This document shows, one piece after another, positions 26,646-35,603 of a stretch of DNA of 64,000 nucleotides (the stretch's first letter is position 1; the number at the start of each line of letters is the position of its first letter). A program made the position numbers and the translations under genes. The notes below the pieces were generated by a model. That model was not told where the DNA came from. It ran no database searches and saw nothing but the letters and a program-made list of their open reading frames with translations. The DNA comes from CAZWRV01 sp964636325 (lineage in GTDB: Bacteria; Verrucomicrobiota; Lentisphaeria; Victivallales; GWF2-50-93). The stretch spans positions 1 to 64,000 of the forward strand of contig CAZWRV010000010.1 of NCBI GenBank assembly GCA_964636325.1, given 5' to 3'.

Positions 26646-26715
26646 ATGGGCGACGAAGCGGAGGCGGAACGAATCGAAGACCGAGCGAAAGTAGTTTGCG
26701 ACATCCCTGGCGCAA
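26646..26715 (+). repeat. 70-bp sequence shared by VR and TR downstream flanks, copy 2
   Basis: See 24544-24613; 65 of 70 positions agree by hand alignment. It lies about 210 bp after TR, against about 70 bp after VR. Confidence 0.85.
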
Positions 26716-26780
26716 AAAACAGACATGGGGACCCACGCATGCGAAGTTTGCCATTTGCGCTCGGAGATCGCAAGCTACTT
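26689..26780. repeat. AAGTAG palindromic element, 92 bp
   Basis: Left arm AAGTAGTTTGCGACATCCC, right arm GGAGATCGCAAGCTACTT, forming an about 27-bp imperfect terminal inverted repeat. Relatives: 29687-29776, 48680-48773, the tandem pair at 24588-24835, a half at 20875-20910 and variants at 60132-60353. Confidence 0.85.
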
Positions 26781-26935
26781 ATTAAAACAATGATCCAGTA
26801 TAAATTCATAAGAATACCTAGCATCCGGCAGTGGCGACTTCGGCGAAGTCGCCATACTTCGGCACTGGTGTGTTGGTATGGCGAGAGTTCCCGCGAGCTG
26901 ATAACAGAACGAATCGTGCGGAGGAGCACATTAAT

Positions 26936-29605
26936 ATGAAGATCTGGAGCCGTAGATTGGGAGCGGGTTGCTTCCGGCATCAACGGAAGCACTGCATGAA
27001 TTACCTGATTCTTCTGCTTTTGGTGACACTGTTTTCGGGATGCGCGAGCGTGCCGGAGGGGCCGGTCGTGGATATTGCGAAGCTCGACGGCTGGTGCATT
27101 GTCGTCTCCGACGATTCTATTCCCGCCGAAAAATATGCGGCCGAGGAGCTGCAGCGGCTGTATGCGGAGGCGTCGGGCAGGCGGATTCCGATCCAGGCCG
27201 TGGCGGATTCCGGCGCGCTCGGTAGGATTCTCGTCGGCCAGTCGGCGGCGGCGGACGCGGAAAGCATCAGCTTCAGGCCGTCGCGATATGGACCGGAAGA
27301 TATCCGGATCGTCATCGCTGAAGGCGAGATTGTCATCGCCGGCGGCCGTCCGCGGGGAACGCTTTACGGGGTCTACACGTTCGCCGAAGACTACCTCGGC
27401 GTCCGCTTCCTCACCGCGGATCATACGCACGTGCCCAGGCTGCCGGAGTCACGCCTGATGTCCGCAGTCGACCGAACCTATTCGCCGCCGATTCCTTGGC
27501 GCTACACTTATTACGGCGAGAACCACGACCATCATGACTTCGCCGTGAGGCTGCGCCAGAACGCCATCGCCGCGGACGAGAAATATGGCGGCCTGAGCGA
27601 CCAGCGTCTGATCAATCACAGCGTCAGCGGACTTCTGCCCTGGAGCAAGTATGGTGCCCAGCATCCGGAATATTTCTGCCTGCGCGACGGCAAGCGCCCA
27701 ACGAAGCTCCTCGGCCACCAGACCTACGAGATTCAGCCATGCTTCAGCAATCCAGAGGCGCGCCGAATTATGCTGGGGGCGCTCCGTGAACAGATTAAGC
27801 GCGAATACCCGAAGTGGAAGGGCTTCTCCGTCAGCCAGGACGACAACGACGAATTCTGCACATGCCCCGACTGCGCAGCCAAGGACGAGAAGGCGGGTTG
27901 TCACACAGGACAGCTCCTGGACTTCGTCAACTGGATCGCCGGCGAGATCGCCAAGGAATATCCCGACGTCACCATCGGCACGCTCATCTACCAGTGGTCG
28001 CGGACGCCGCTGAAGAATATGAAGCCCGCTCGCAACGTCAAACTCCAGCTCTGCTCCATTGAATGCTGCCAGATCCATCCCATCGACGACCCGAGTTGCC
28101 CGCTGAACAAGCCGTTCCAGGAGGATCTCGCAGGCTGGGCCAAGCTCTCGGACAACATCGCGATATGGAACTACAACGTCAACTTCCAGAATTATCTGGT
28201 GCCGTGCCCGAACCTCTTCAACCTGACCCGAAACGTGCGCTACTTCCAGGCCAACCATGCGCGAGGCATCTTTATGCAGGCGGCGGCCGGCACCGAAGGC
28301 GCCGAATTTTCCGAACTCCGCAACTACATCATCAGCAACCTGCTGTGGGATCCCTCTCGCGACGGAGAGATGCTGATGCAGGAGTTCCTGACCTTGCACT
28401 ACGGTCCGGCAGCCCCGCCGATCCGGCGTTTCATCGACCGCATCCAGGCCGCGGCTCAGCAGAGCGGCAAGCACAGGTGCTGCTTCGGAATGGCTGCGGA
28501 CTACGGCCTTACCGCGGAGCTGGGCCGGCAGGGAATTGCGGACTTCGCAGAAGCCCTGAAACTTGCGCCGGACGAAGCGACAAAGCTGCGCGTGGAGAAG
28601 GCTTCGCTGGCGGCCTGGCGACTTGCGATCGAACCGGTGGCTGACGCATTGTCAAAGGGAAAACCGCTTGATCCGCAGCAGAAGGATGAACTGCGGCCGA
28701 CGGTGAAGCAGTTCCTAGACCTGTGCAAGAAGCATGATATAAAGCTCCTGACTGAAAACACACGCTTCGATGACGGCGCAAAACTTCTGGAGGCCCTGCT
28801 TGTAGATACTGCCGCCCAGGCGCAGCAGGCCGATCCCTTCGCCGCCATGCTCCAGAAAGCCCTCGATGTGGTGCAGAAACCCGGCCAGCCGGTGCAGTTT
28901 ACGCTGACCGCGGATCTGCAGAAGCCAGGCGCCCCGCAGGAAACCGCATCACTCCAATTAATTCGCATGGGAACGGATGCCTTTCATCTGGAAATGAATT
29001 ACGGCGAAGTCAACTTCGCACTTCAGCGGAGTCCGGACTCGTGCTTCATTTATTTCCCGAAACACCAGAAGTTGTATGTCGCAGAAGGAGGACTGTCTCC
29101 CGAACAGACGGCCTTCACGTCGTCGGCCCTGGAGCAGGCGATCATAGCCGCCGATCCAAATGCCGCCGTCCCACTAGGGATGGCCAAGACCATCAACGGA
29201 CAGGCCGCTGCCGCGATGCTGGCGGTTGTCGGACACGCGCCGGCGCAAGGACAAGTGAAGGACGGCATGCAGGAGTTTACGATAAACCTTCCCGGCGAAG
29301 GCGGAAAACTGGTGTTCCAGATAGAGCAGGCTTCAGGGAAATGCCATGAAGTCCGTTTCAACAGCAAAGCCCTTGATGCTGTGGGCCGGCCTGTGCTGGG
29401 CGTGCCGGCTTCACTACCTCCTGTCCCTTCCGGTGCCGCTAACATCGTCAAAGTCCCGCGGAACGAACTTGAAGCCGCATTGACACAGGTGGTATTGCGT
29501 CAGCTTAAACTCCCCGGTGCAACTCCCTCCGATCCAACTTCAGCTTCCAATGGTACGGAAAAGCTTGCATCCGACCTCGAGGCGCTCTTCAGAGGATTGA
29601 AGTGA
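26936..29605 (+). CDS. DUF4838 lipoprotein (putative glycoside hydrolase)
   Basis: About 889 aa. Lipobox LFSGC after a hydrophobic stretch marks an envelope lipoprotein. An N-terminal GH67N-like domain (CIVVSDDSIPAEKYAAEELQ) is followed by DUF4838: QHPEYFCLRDGKR, FSVSQDDNDEFCTCPDCAAK, LCSIECCQIHP and an Asn-rich WNYNVNFQNY strand. The C-terminal 250 residues form a separate beta-rich domain (GTDAFHLEMNYGEVNFALQ) not usual in the family. DUF4838 proteins are thought to act on complex polysaccharides, unproven here. Start 26936 has GGAGGAG upstream; the ATG at 26996 directly begins the lipoprotein signal and is the alternative. Confidence 0.85.
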   Translation: MKIWSRRLGAGCFRHQRKHCMNYLILLLLVTLFSGCASVPEGPVVDIAKLDGWCIVVSDDSIPAEKYAAEELQRLYAEASGRRIPIQAVADSGALGRILVGQSAAADAESISFRPSRYGPEDIRIVIAEGEIVIAGGRPRGTLYGVYTFAEDYLGVRFLTADHTHVPRLPESRLMSAVDRTYSPPIPWRYTYYGENHDHHDFAVRLRQNAIAADEKYGGLSDQRLINHSVSGLLPWSKYGAQHPEYFCLRDGKRPTKLLGHQTYEIQPCFSNPEARRIMLGALREQIKREYPKWKGFSVSQDDNDEFCTCPDCAAKDEKAGCHTGQLLDFVNWIAGEIAKEYPDVTIGTLIYQWSRTPLKNMKPARNVKLQLCSIECCQIHPIDDPSCPLNKPFQEDLAGWAKLSDNIAIWNYNVNFQNYLVPCPNLFNLTRNVRYFQANHARGIFMQAAAGTEGAEFSELRNYIISNLLWDPSRDGEMLMQEFLTLHYGPAAPPIRRFIDRIQAAAQQSGKHRCCFGMAADYGLTAELGRQGIADFAEALKLAPDEATKLRVEKASLAAWRLAIEPVADALSKGKPLDPQQKDELRPTVKQFLDLCKKHDIKLLTENTRFDDGAKLLEALLVDTAAQAQQADPFAAMLQKALDVVQKPGQPVQFTLTADLQKPGAPQETASLQLIRMGTDAFHLEMNYGEVNFALQRSPDSCFIYFPKHQKLYVAEGGLSPEQTAFTSSALEQAIIAADPNAAVPLGMAKTINGQAAAAMLAVVGHAPAQGQVKDGMQEFTINLPGEGGKLVFQIEQASGKCHEVRFNSKALDAVGRPVLGVPASLPPVPSGAANIVKVPRNELEAALTQVVLRQLKLPGATPSDPTSASNGTEKLASDLEALFRGLK

Positions 29606-29639
29606 AAGAGTATTTGCGGGTGTAAGCTTGAACAACCTT

Positions 29640-29850
29640 CCGCCTTAGTCCCTTACGGCGGTGATATGACAAATGAATTTGTCAAAAAGTAGTTTGCGAT
29701 CTCCGAGCGCAAAAAACAAACTTAGCGTTCCTCGTATGCGGAGTTCGCTCTTTGCGCGCGGCGCGCGCAAGCTACTCTGACGCGCCGTAAGGGCGCATTA
29801 TTCCCGCAGGGAAAAACTTAGTCCCTTACGGCGCGTTATGACAAATGAAT
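29640..29850. repeat. Composite repeat block with AAGTAG palindrome
   Basis: Two direct copies of TAGTCCCTTACGGCG followed within about 10 bp by ATGACAAATGAATTTG (from 29647 and 29820) flank an AAGTAG palindrome at 29687-29776. The segment CCCGCAGGGAAAAACTTAG at about 29802 recurs, inverted, at 60286-60300. This explains the whole 300-bp gap. Confidence 0.75.
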
Positions 29851-29913
29851 TTGACCATTCTAATTATCTCACTGATTTCGATATAGATATGAAACAATTA
29901 TTGCGTCTGTTGC

Positions 29914-31223
29914 TCAAACCACACATGAGCTGCGCCCGAGGGTTCCGGCGTAGTAGAGCGGGATGAAATGCAGGCGCTGCTCCGGTCGCCGCCCGTAAGG
30001 GCCGCTGTAAAGCACCAGGCCGTCCCCGCACGAGGGATAGGCTGACAGGGCCATGTGCAGGCTGCGTAGCTGTCCGCCGGTGCCCGACTTGACTTCGACC
30101 GGATGGACTTTGCCGTCCTGTTCCACGAGGAAATCGACTTCAGCCTGGCTGCTACGTTCTTCCCTGGACCAGTAAAAGAGCTTCCGGCGCTGTGTGACCA
30201 GAAGTTCCTGCGCCACAAACTGTTCGGCGAGCTGCCCTCGGTAGATGTCAAGAAGATCATTGTGCCGCATCTCACAATCGACCGGCAGGCCGCAGAGCCT
30301 CTGCATCAGTCCGACATCTAAAAACGCCGCTTTGAAGCGCTTGTCGCTGGCTGAAGCGCCCAGCGGCAGGCCGGGCCTGGCCGAAGGAATCTTGTGCAGT
30401 ATCCGCGCCAGGCAAAGCATGTCAAACGCCTTGCGGTTGGTCTGCCCCGAATATGCATCCCCCCAGCTGGGTATATTTTATCTGCTGCCCGACGTGGCGG
30501 GCGGCGTGGAACATGACGCTGTCCAGGCAGGTCCTGTCAGCCCGGCCTGCATACTTGGCGAAATCGTCGCGGTAGGTCTTGAGAAGGTCGTCCTGGACTG
30601 CAAAGACATCGAACAAAGATCCTCCGGCCGCGGCGGCCGACACACATTCAGGAAGCCCTCCGACAAAGAGGAACCGCTTCAAGGCGTCAAGCAGCAGGCG
30701 GTGCGTCGGCTCGGGCAGCGCGGCAGGCTTCCTGCCGACGGTCTCGGCTGCAGGCTCATTGCCTGTTGCCCGCAAGTATTCCCGGAATGTCATCGGGAAC
30801 ATCTCCAGATAGGAAACCCGGCCTACTGGAACCGAAATCTCCGCCAGGGAGAATTCCAGCAGCGACCCTGCGGCGATGACATGCAGTTCGGGCATCTCCT
30901 CATAGAAATAGCGGAGCGCCATGACGGCCTTGGGGCAGGCCTGGATTTCGTCGAAAAAAAGCAGGGTCTCACCGGGCCGAATCTCCTGCCTGGCAAACAA
31001 CCCCAGCTGCTCCAGCAGGCCGGCCGGGGACAGATCACCGTCAAAGAGCGGCTTCAGATGAGGATGCCGTTCAAAGTCGATCTTGACAACATGAGGAAAC
31101 TGTGACCTGCCGAAGCGCTCAATCGACCAGGTCTTGCCAACCTGACGGGCCCCCCGTACAATCAAAGGCTTCCTGCGGCGAAACCTTCCATTTTTCAAGC
31201 TGGGCATCAACAATGCGCTTCAT
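29914..31223 (-). pseudogene. AAA ATPase / DUF4143 protein, frameshifted twice
   Basis: Read across frames it is a complete AAA_14/DUF4143 protein: MKRIVDAQLEKWKVSP, then RRKPLIVRGARQVGKTW (Walker A), LLFFDEIQACPKAVMALRYF (Walker B), and a C-terminal DUF4143 part with the nuclease-like VDFLVEQDGKVHPVEVKSG. One frame change lies near 31175, after the N-terminal 16 residues. A second lies in a six-G run near 30464-30469, where five G would keep frame and give GDAYSGQTNRKAFDMLCLAR. Open pieces are 30422-31213 and 29914-30420. Such ATPases are common strain-variable genes, sometimes linked to toxin-antitoxin-like behaviour. Confidence 0.85.
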
Positions 31224-31465
31224 GATAACGCTCCCCGGGTTGTGGAAAGTCAAGGTTAAAATTACGCTTATCCTGAAGATAATCAAGCATCTGGCCGGGG
31301 AAATCAAGAGATATGCTACTCTAAGCATCTCATTTGATTCCCTTGATTCCGCAAGCATGAAGAATTATCTTCGACGGGCATGGAGAACCAAATGCCAGTA
31401 AGCAATGTCGAAGTTGAGGTCGCAGATTTCGGACCAGAGATCCCATTTGCCTAGGAGGAACTCAT

Positions 31466-32971
31466 ATGACTACTGTTCTTGCAGCACCCGAGACGACTTC
31501 AGGAATCGCCGGCTATGCCAGCCGAGAGCTGCACCGGATTCTGCGCGAGCATCTCCGCCTGGAACTGCCGCCGGCTGTTCCAGCTTCCGGTCCCTTGCCT
31601 CGCGGACAGGATCTGGTCGTGCTCGGTACGGTTGCTCAGAATCCTGCGGCGGCAGCCTTGGTGACCGAGGGATTTCTGCCTGAGCCCACCAAGGCGCAGG
31701 GCTACTCCATGCGCTGCGCGCCGCATCCTGCGGATCCGCAGCATTGGCTCCTCGCCATTACGGGCAGCGATCCTGCTGGCGCCCTGTATGCGCTGCGCGA
31801 TCTCGAACACTACGAGCTGGCGCACCTCCGCAGCGGCAACGGACGCCTTGCGGCGGAGCCGTTTTCACGCTGCGACCATCCCCGCCTCGAATACCGCGGC
31901 CACTGGACCTGGGGCTGCAACATGCCTGACAAGCCTGCCTGGATCGAGAACATGAGCCGATGGAAATTGAACGAGCTCATCCACTGGGACAACTTCCCGC
32001 CGGCGGACGCGAAACGTTACGTCGTATTCGCCCACGATCGCGGTGTCCGCATCGTCTGGGGCTTCGGCTGGGGCTGGTGCCCGTCCTGGAACTTTACCCT
32101 ACCGCCAGCATTCGATCATGGCCGGGGGCAGGTCGTGGAGATGTGCGCCAGCAGCGATTTCAACCGCGCTTTCTTCCGCCGCGAGATTTTGCGCAAGATC
32201 CGCGAAGACTACGCGCCCACCGGCTGCGACGGCGTCTATTTCCAGGCGTTCACCGAATGCCCAAAGTGCCAGTGCCCGATCTGCGCGGAGCGGACCATGG
32301 GGGAGCTGATGCTGGACTTCGTCAACCCGATCGTCGATGACATCAAGCGCGAGTTCCCACAGCTCTGGATTTCCTGCGGCATCCACCACGATTTCGGCGA
32401 TTTTTCCTACCTGAAGGAGCTTGATCCGCGCTGCAATATCTACTGGGAGAACTGCGTATCCGGCACGAGCGTGCGCGGCGACGGCGAAGACTTCGGCTAC
32501 ATCTACAAGAGCATACCCTACGGCCACGGCTACAGCGCCACATGTCCGGCGGAGCCGTCCTACACCGAAAAGTCGCTTGCGGAATGGATGCAGGGCAATG
32601 CGTCAGCCTATGAAATCGCAGGCGGCCTGCCCAGCCATTACCAATACATGCGCTTCATGCAGAACTGGGGGCGCCGGTTCTTCGGCAAGCCCTCCGCGAA
32701 CCGGCACGCCAGCGTGGTGGCTGATCACTCGGTCTTCTGCAGGCGCACGCCCTTTCCGCACGTGGCGCTGGCCGAAGCCCAGTGGAATCCGGATCTCGAC
32801 ACGCAGGCGACCGTTGACGGCATCCTGCGCTTCCTCCGTTCGTATGACGCGGTGGCGCGCGCGCCCGAGACCGGAAAGCCCATGCGCGATCCATGCGGCA
32901 AGCCGCCATGGCTCTGCGGCCCCGGCGACGACTCGGGCGAAACCGCCGTCCGCGAAGGGCACGTGGAGTAG
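31466..32971 (+). CDS. GH20/GH67-like glycoside hydrolase domain protein
   Basis: 501 aa, no signal peptide. The N-terminal domain (GIAGYASRELHRILREHL to GTVAQNPAAAALV) is the GH20b/GH67N-type alpha/beta domain; the next part is a TIM-barrel start with RLEYRGHWTW, NMSRWKLNELIHWDNFP and FQAFTECPKCQCPIC. Cys-rich ECPKCQCPICAE resembles DUF4838 relatives. The C-terminus is short (APETGKPMRDPCGKPPWL). Start ATG with AGGAGG at 7 bp. Followed by a strong terminator. Substrate unknown; alpha-glucuronidase or hexosaminidase-like action is only inference. Confidence 0.78.
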   Translation: MTTVLAAPETTSGIAGYASRELHRILREHLRLELPPAVPASGPLPRGQDLVVLGTVAQNPAAAALVTEGFLPEPTKAQGYSMRCAPHPADPQHWLLAITGSDPAGALYALRDLEHYELAHLRSGNGRLAAEPFSRCDHPRLEYRGHWTWGCNMPDKPAWIENMSRWKLNELIHWDNFPPADAKRYVVFAHDRGVRIVWGFGWGWCPSWNFTLPPAFDHGRGQVVEMCASSDFNRAFFRREILRKIREDYAPTGCDGVYFQAFTECPKCQCPICAERTMGELMLDFVNPIVDDIKREFPQLWISCGIHHDFGDFSYLKELDPRCNIYWENCVSGTSVRGDGEDFGYIYKSIPYGHGYSATCPAEPSYTEKSLAEWMQGNASAYEIAGGLPSHYQYMRFMQNWGRRFFGKPSANRHASVVADHSVFCRRTPFPHVALAEAQWNPDLDTQATVDGILRFLRSYDAVARAPETGKPMRDPCGKPPWLCGPGDDSGETAVREGHVE

Positions 32972-32991
32972 CTTAATATCAATCAGTAAAT

Positions 32992-33020
32992 AAGCCGCGC
33001 TCATAGGACGCGGCTTTTTT
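32992..33020 (+). terminator. Rho-independent terminator
   Basis: Stem AAGCCGCG / CGCGGCTT with a 9-nt loop followed by TTTT, 21 bp after the stop of the GH20/GH67-like gene. Confidence 0.88.
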
Positions 33021-33219
33021 ACTGGTTACCGGCCAGGTATTATTTCAAATATCGGCAATACTTCGCAGCGCAGTTCGATGAACTTCTCAAACCATTCCGT
33101 CTGCCGGTGCGCTTCCTTATAGGCAAGTCCCCATAATATTTCCTCAAAGGATTTTCATTTCAGATTTCCTTGCGGTAAACTATTGTATGGCGCAGGAAAT
33201 CTGAAAAAGGTTTATTTTC

Positions 33220-34362
33220 TTGAAGATCTGCCATGTGATAACGCGGATGATAGTTGGCGGGGCGCAGGAGAACACGCTTCTGACGCTGATCGGCCACATC
33301 AGGAACGGGCACGACGCGGTGCTTGTTACCGGGCCGTCGCCCGGCCCTGAGGGCGAGCTTCTGAAGAAGCGCGACGTTCCGGATCTTAAGACGGTTGTGA
33401 ATCCGCATCTCGTCAGGGAGCTTAATCCAGTCGAAGATCTGAGGGCGTATTTCTCGCTGAAGAAATATTTCGCCGCGGAAAAGTTCGACGTCGTGCATAC
33501 TCATAGTTCGAAGGCGGGGATCGTGGGAAGGTTCGCTGCGCGCGCCTCCGGTGTCCCGGTCGTCGTCCACACGGTCCACGGCCAGGCGTTCCATCCCTAT
33601 GAGGAGCCCTGGAAGAATTTCATGTACAAGACTGCGGAAAGGCTTGCCGCAAGGAAGTCCGACAGGATTTTCGCGGTCGCGCAGGCGATGATCGACCAGT
33701 GCGTAGCTGCGAATGTCGCAGGGCGCGAAAAGTACAAGCTAGTCTATAGCGGGATGGAGCTTGAAAACCTCCTCGAGGCGAAGCCGGACTGCGAACTTCG
33801 CAGGAAGCTCGGAATACCGGAAGGCGCGCCGGTTGTTGGTTCAATCGCAAGGCTTTTCCCGTTAAAAGGTTACGAATATTTCGTCCCAGCGGCCGCGGAA
33901 ATCGCGAAGTCGCATCCCGAGACATATTTCCTGATCCTCGGCGACGGGATCTGGATGGACAAGATCGCGAAGGAGGCAAAGGACTTGAAATTGAACTTCG
34001 TCTTCGCCGGCCTGGTGCCGCCTGGAGAAGTCTGCAGATATACGGCGTTGATGGACTTGCTCATGCACTTGTCGCTGCGCGAGGGGCTTCCGAGGGCGGT
34101 GGTGCAGGCGCTGGCGTCGGCGAAGCCGGCGATCGGCTTCGATCTCGACGGCACGCCCGAAGTGATACTCCATGGTAAGACCGGGTTCATCGCAAGACCT
34201 GAGGACGCCAAAGAAGTTGCGAAATTCGCAGTCCGTCTGCTCGAGGATAAGAAGCTTGCAGCGGAGATGGGCGCGGCCGGCCGCAGGCTGGTCAAGGACA
34301 GGTTCGACTGGCGGACGATGGTGGGCGCCCTGGAGGAGGAATACCGACGCTTGCTCAGATGA
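33220..34362 (+). CDS. Family 4 glycosyltransferase
   Basis: 380 aa, GT-B fold. N-terminal KICHVITRMIVGGAQENTLLTL, a middle VHTHSSKAGIVGRFAAR, and the C-terminal donor-site region PLKGYEYFVPAAAEI to LREGLPRAVVQALASAKPAIGFDLDGTPEVI with the EGLP and DGTPE elements of GT4 retaining transferases. It transfers a sugar from a nucleotide donor, probably to a cell-surface glycan. It starts with TTG at 33220 after AAAAAGG; the codon choice is supported because homology begins there. A short inverted repeat with CAGATTTCC/GGAAATCTG lies directly upstream. No other envelope genes flank it. Confidence 0.92.
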   Translation: MKICHVITRMIVGGAQENTLLTLIGHIRNGHDAVLVTGPSPGPEGELLKKRDVPDLKTVVNPHLVRELNPVEDLRAYFSLKKYFAAEKFDVVHTHSSKAGIVGRFAARASGVPVVVHTVHGQAFHPYEEPWKNFMYKTAERLAARKSDRIFAVAQAMIDQCVAANVAGREKYKLVYSGMELENLLEAKPDCELRRKLGIPEGAPVVGSIARLFPLKGYEYFVPAAAEIAKSHPETYFLILGDGIWMDKIAKEAKDLKLNFVFAGLVPPGEVCRYTALMDLLMHLSLREGLPRAVVQALASAKPAIGFDLDGTPEVILHGKTGFIARPEDAKEVAKFAVRLLEDKKLAAEMGAAGRRLVKDRFDWRTMVGALEEEYRRLLR

Positions 34363-34457
34363 GGGGATGAATATCCAATCAGCAGCACGGAATCTTCAAT
34401 GACCGAGTATTTGCATTCTTCTCCGGCTCAACGGCTGTGAGGTGAATGTGGCATGCT

Positions 34458-34539
34458 CGATGGAGGGCGGAATTCTATTCCGCTGCGCGGCGGGAGTTCC
34501 CGCCATCGTGACGACGGTTGAATAGAATTCAACCATCCA
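34458..34539. repeat. GATGGAGGG palindromic element, intergenic copy 1
   Basis: CGATGGAGGGCGGAATTCTA opens and GAATAGAATTCAACCATCC closes an imperfect palindrome with an inner GGCGGGAGTTCCCGCC stem. Related to 34629-34713 and to the in-gene copy at 22735-22792. Confidence 0.72.
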
Positions 34540-34628
34540 TCCGCCGATCGGCGGATATGAAAAGGACAATCAAGTTTCAGGAGTATTCATCTGTCCGCCT
34601 CAGCGGACAGTTTTGTCGACGTGAAACT

Positions 34629-34713
34629 CGATGGAGGGCGAAGCTGTGCTGAGCCGCAGTTGAGCTCCCGCCTTCGTGAAGAAACTACGGCGCGGCACGT
34701 GGCTCAACCCTCC
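34629..34713. repeat. GATGGAGGG palindromic element, intergenic copy 2
   Basis: Opens CGATGGAGGGCGAAGC and closes GGCTCAACCCTCC; shares both ends with the copy inside the DGR kinase gene. The rest of the 34.36-34.77 kb gap holds only a small GTCCGCCTCAGCGGAC hairpin. Confidence 0.75.
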
Positions 34714-34775
34714 AGAAGACGACAAAGTTAGGGGCAAAGCAACCGACAAAGATGCCCAAGCTTCGGGAGACGCAC

Positions 34776-35219
34776 ATGAAATATAGCGAGGCTAAGATCG
34801 GGCGGACATTTGTGATCCGCCTGGAGGACGGCGAGATAATCCACGAGTGCCTGGAGAAGTTCGCGGCTGAAAAGAAGATCGGTGCAGCGGCGCTGATAAT
34901 ACTTGGCGGGGCGGACAAGGGCAGCAGGCTTGTGGTCGGGCCGGAAAAGGGGAGGGCCAGGCCGGTCGTGCCCATGGAACTGGCGGTGAAGGATGTCCAC
35001 GAGATTGCGGGGACCGGAACGATTTTCCCTGATGCGAACGGCAGGCCGGTCCTGCACATGCACATCGCCTGCGGAAGGAAGGGCAGGGCGGTGGCGGGCT
35101 GCGTCCGGCGGGGCGTGAAGGCATGGCATGTCGCGGAGATAGTGCTCTGCGAGCTCAAGGGCTGCAGCGCCCGCCGCACGCCGGACCCTGCGACAGGCTT
35201 CGAATTGCTGGAGCCGTAG
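34776..35219 (+). CDS. PPC/DUF296-domain protein
   Basis: 147 aa. GRTFVIRLEDGEIIHECLEKF, AAALIILGGADKGSRLVVGPE and the metal-site-like PVLHMHIACGRKGRAVAGCV are the plant-and-prokaryote-conserved (PPC/DUF296) fold, a small trimeric protein found alone in bacteria and fused to AT-hooks in plants. Role in bacteria is unclear. I chose the ATG at 34776 (GGGAG upstream); an in-frame ATG at 34752 is possible. A two-hairpin repeat begins 4 bp after its stop. Confidence 0.88.
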   Translation: MKYSEAKIGRTFVIRLEDGEIIHECLEKFAAEKKIGAAALIILGGADKGSRLVVGPEKGRARPVVPMELAVKDVHEIAGTGTIFPDANGRPVLHMHIACGRKGRAVAGCVRRGVKAWHVAEIVLCELKGCSARRTPDPATGFELLEP

Positions 35220-35222
35220 GAG

Positions 35223-35345
35223 TTTCAGATTTCCTGGCCCAAGCCCTATGGAAAGCTTAAAAACGACTGGGAAATGCCCATGTGGCTTTTCAGAGCGGGG
35301 CGCCGGAAATCTGACCTGAAATTCCTTCCGGGGATTGGTATTTCA
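35223..35345. repeat. Two-hairpin dispersed repeat, copy A
   Basis: About 122 bp. First hairpin arms CAGATTTCC and GGAAATCTG, with TGTGGCTTTTCAG between; then a second stem TGAAATTCC/GGTATTTCA around TTCCGGGG. Copies B (39296-39420) and C (40174-40294) align along the full length. All three follow the 3' end of a plus-strand gene. Confidence 0.85.
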
Positions 35346-35352
35346 CCACATT

Positions 35353-35505
35353 TTATACTCCTTTAGCCCAAGTTCCGCGGGCAAAAAAGTCGCAAAATAG
35401 TTTTCTTCTCGGGAATCGCCGCCAGCCATGCCGACATGATATATGCAAGTCCTTGATTATCTAAATGTCTATTTTTTATGCGCGGAAGTTGGGCTAGCTA
35501 TTGAT
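35353..35505. repeat. Inverted-repeat element with TATACTCCTTTAG end
   Basis: Begins TTATACTCCTTTAG like the MITE at 14.4 kb, continues CCCAAGTTCCGCG, and its inverse GCGCGGAAGTTGGGCTAG occurs at about 35480-35500 next to GGGCTAGCTATT, also seen at 67-78. The remaining 100 bp to the YfhO gene stop contain ACCATATT/AATATGGT arms. No gene. Confidence 0.6.
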
Positions 35506-35603
35506 TATACCATATTAAGTTGGATACTGAGCTTTTATTGAATCACCTTTCGCTATGATAAACAAGATTTAATATGCGCAATATTGACCATAATATGGTA
35601 TAG

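Larger units (their letters stand above)
26600..26830 (+). pseudogene. Scar of a second DGR target/HRDC cassette
   Basis: Downstream of TR the order of sequences repeats that after VR: an FGE motif AGCGGGAACGTCTGGGAATG (SGNVWEW, 26608 on), the 70-bp shared flank (26646-26715), one AAGTAG palindrome (26689-26780) and a copy of the HRDC start (ATGATCCAGTATAAATTC, 26790 on, MIQYKFIRIP) that soon loses homology. No intact gene remains. The region 26434-26600 shows nothing else recognisable. Confidence 0.75.

Noticed and set aside
26831..26935. Earlier start of the DUF4838 lipoprotein
   Set aside because: The upstream codons belong to the repeat scar; a strong ribosome-binding site precedes 26936.
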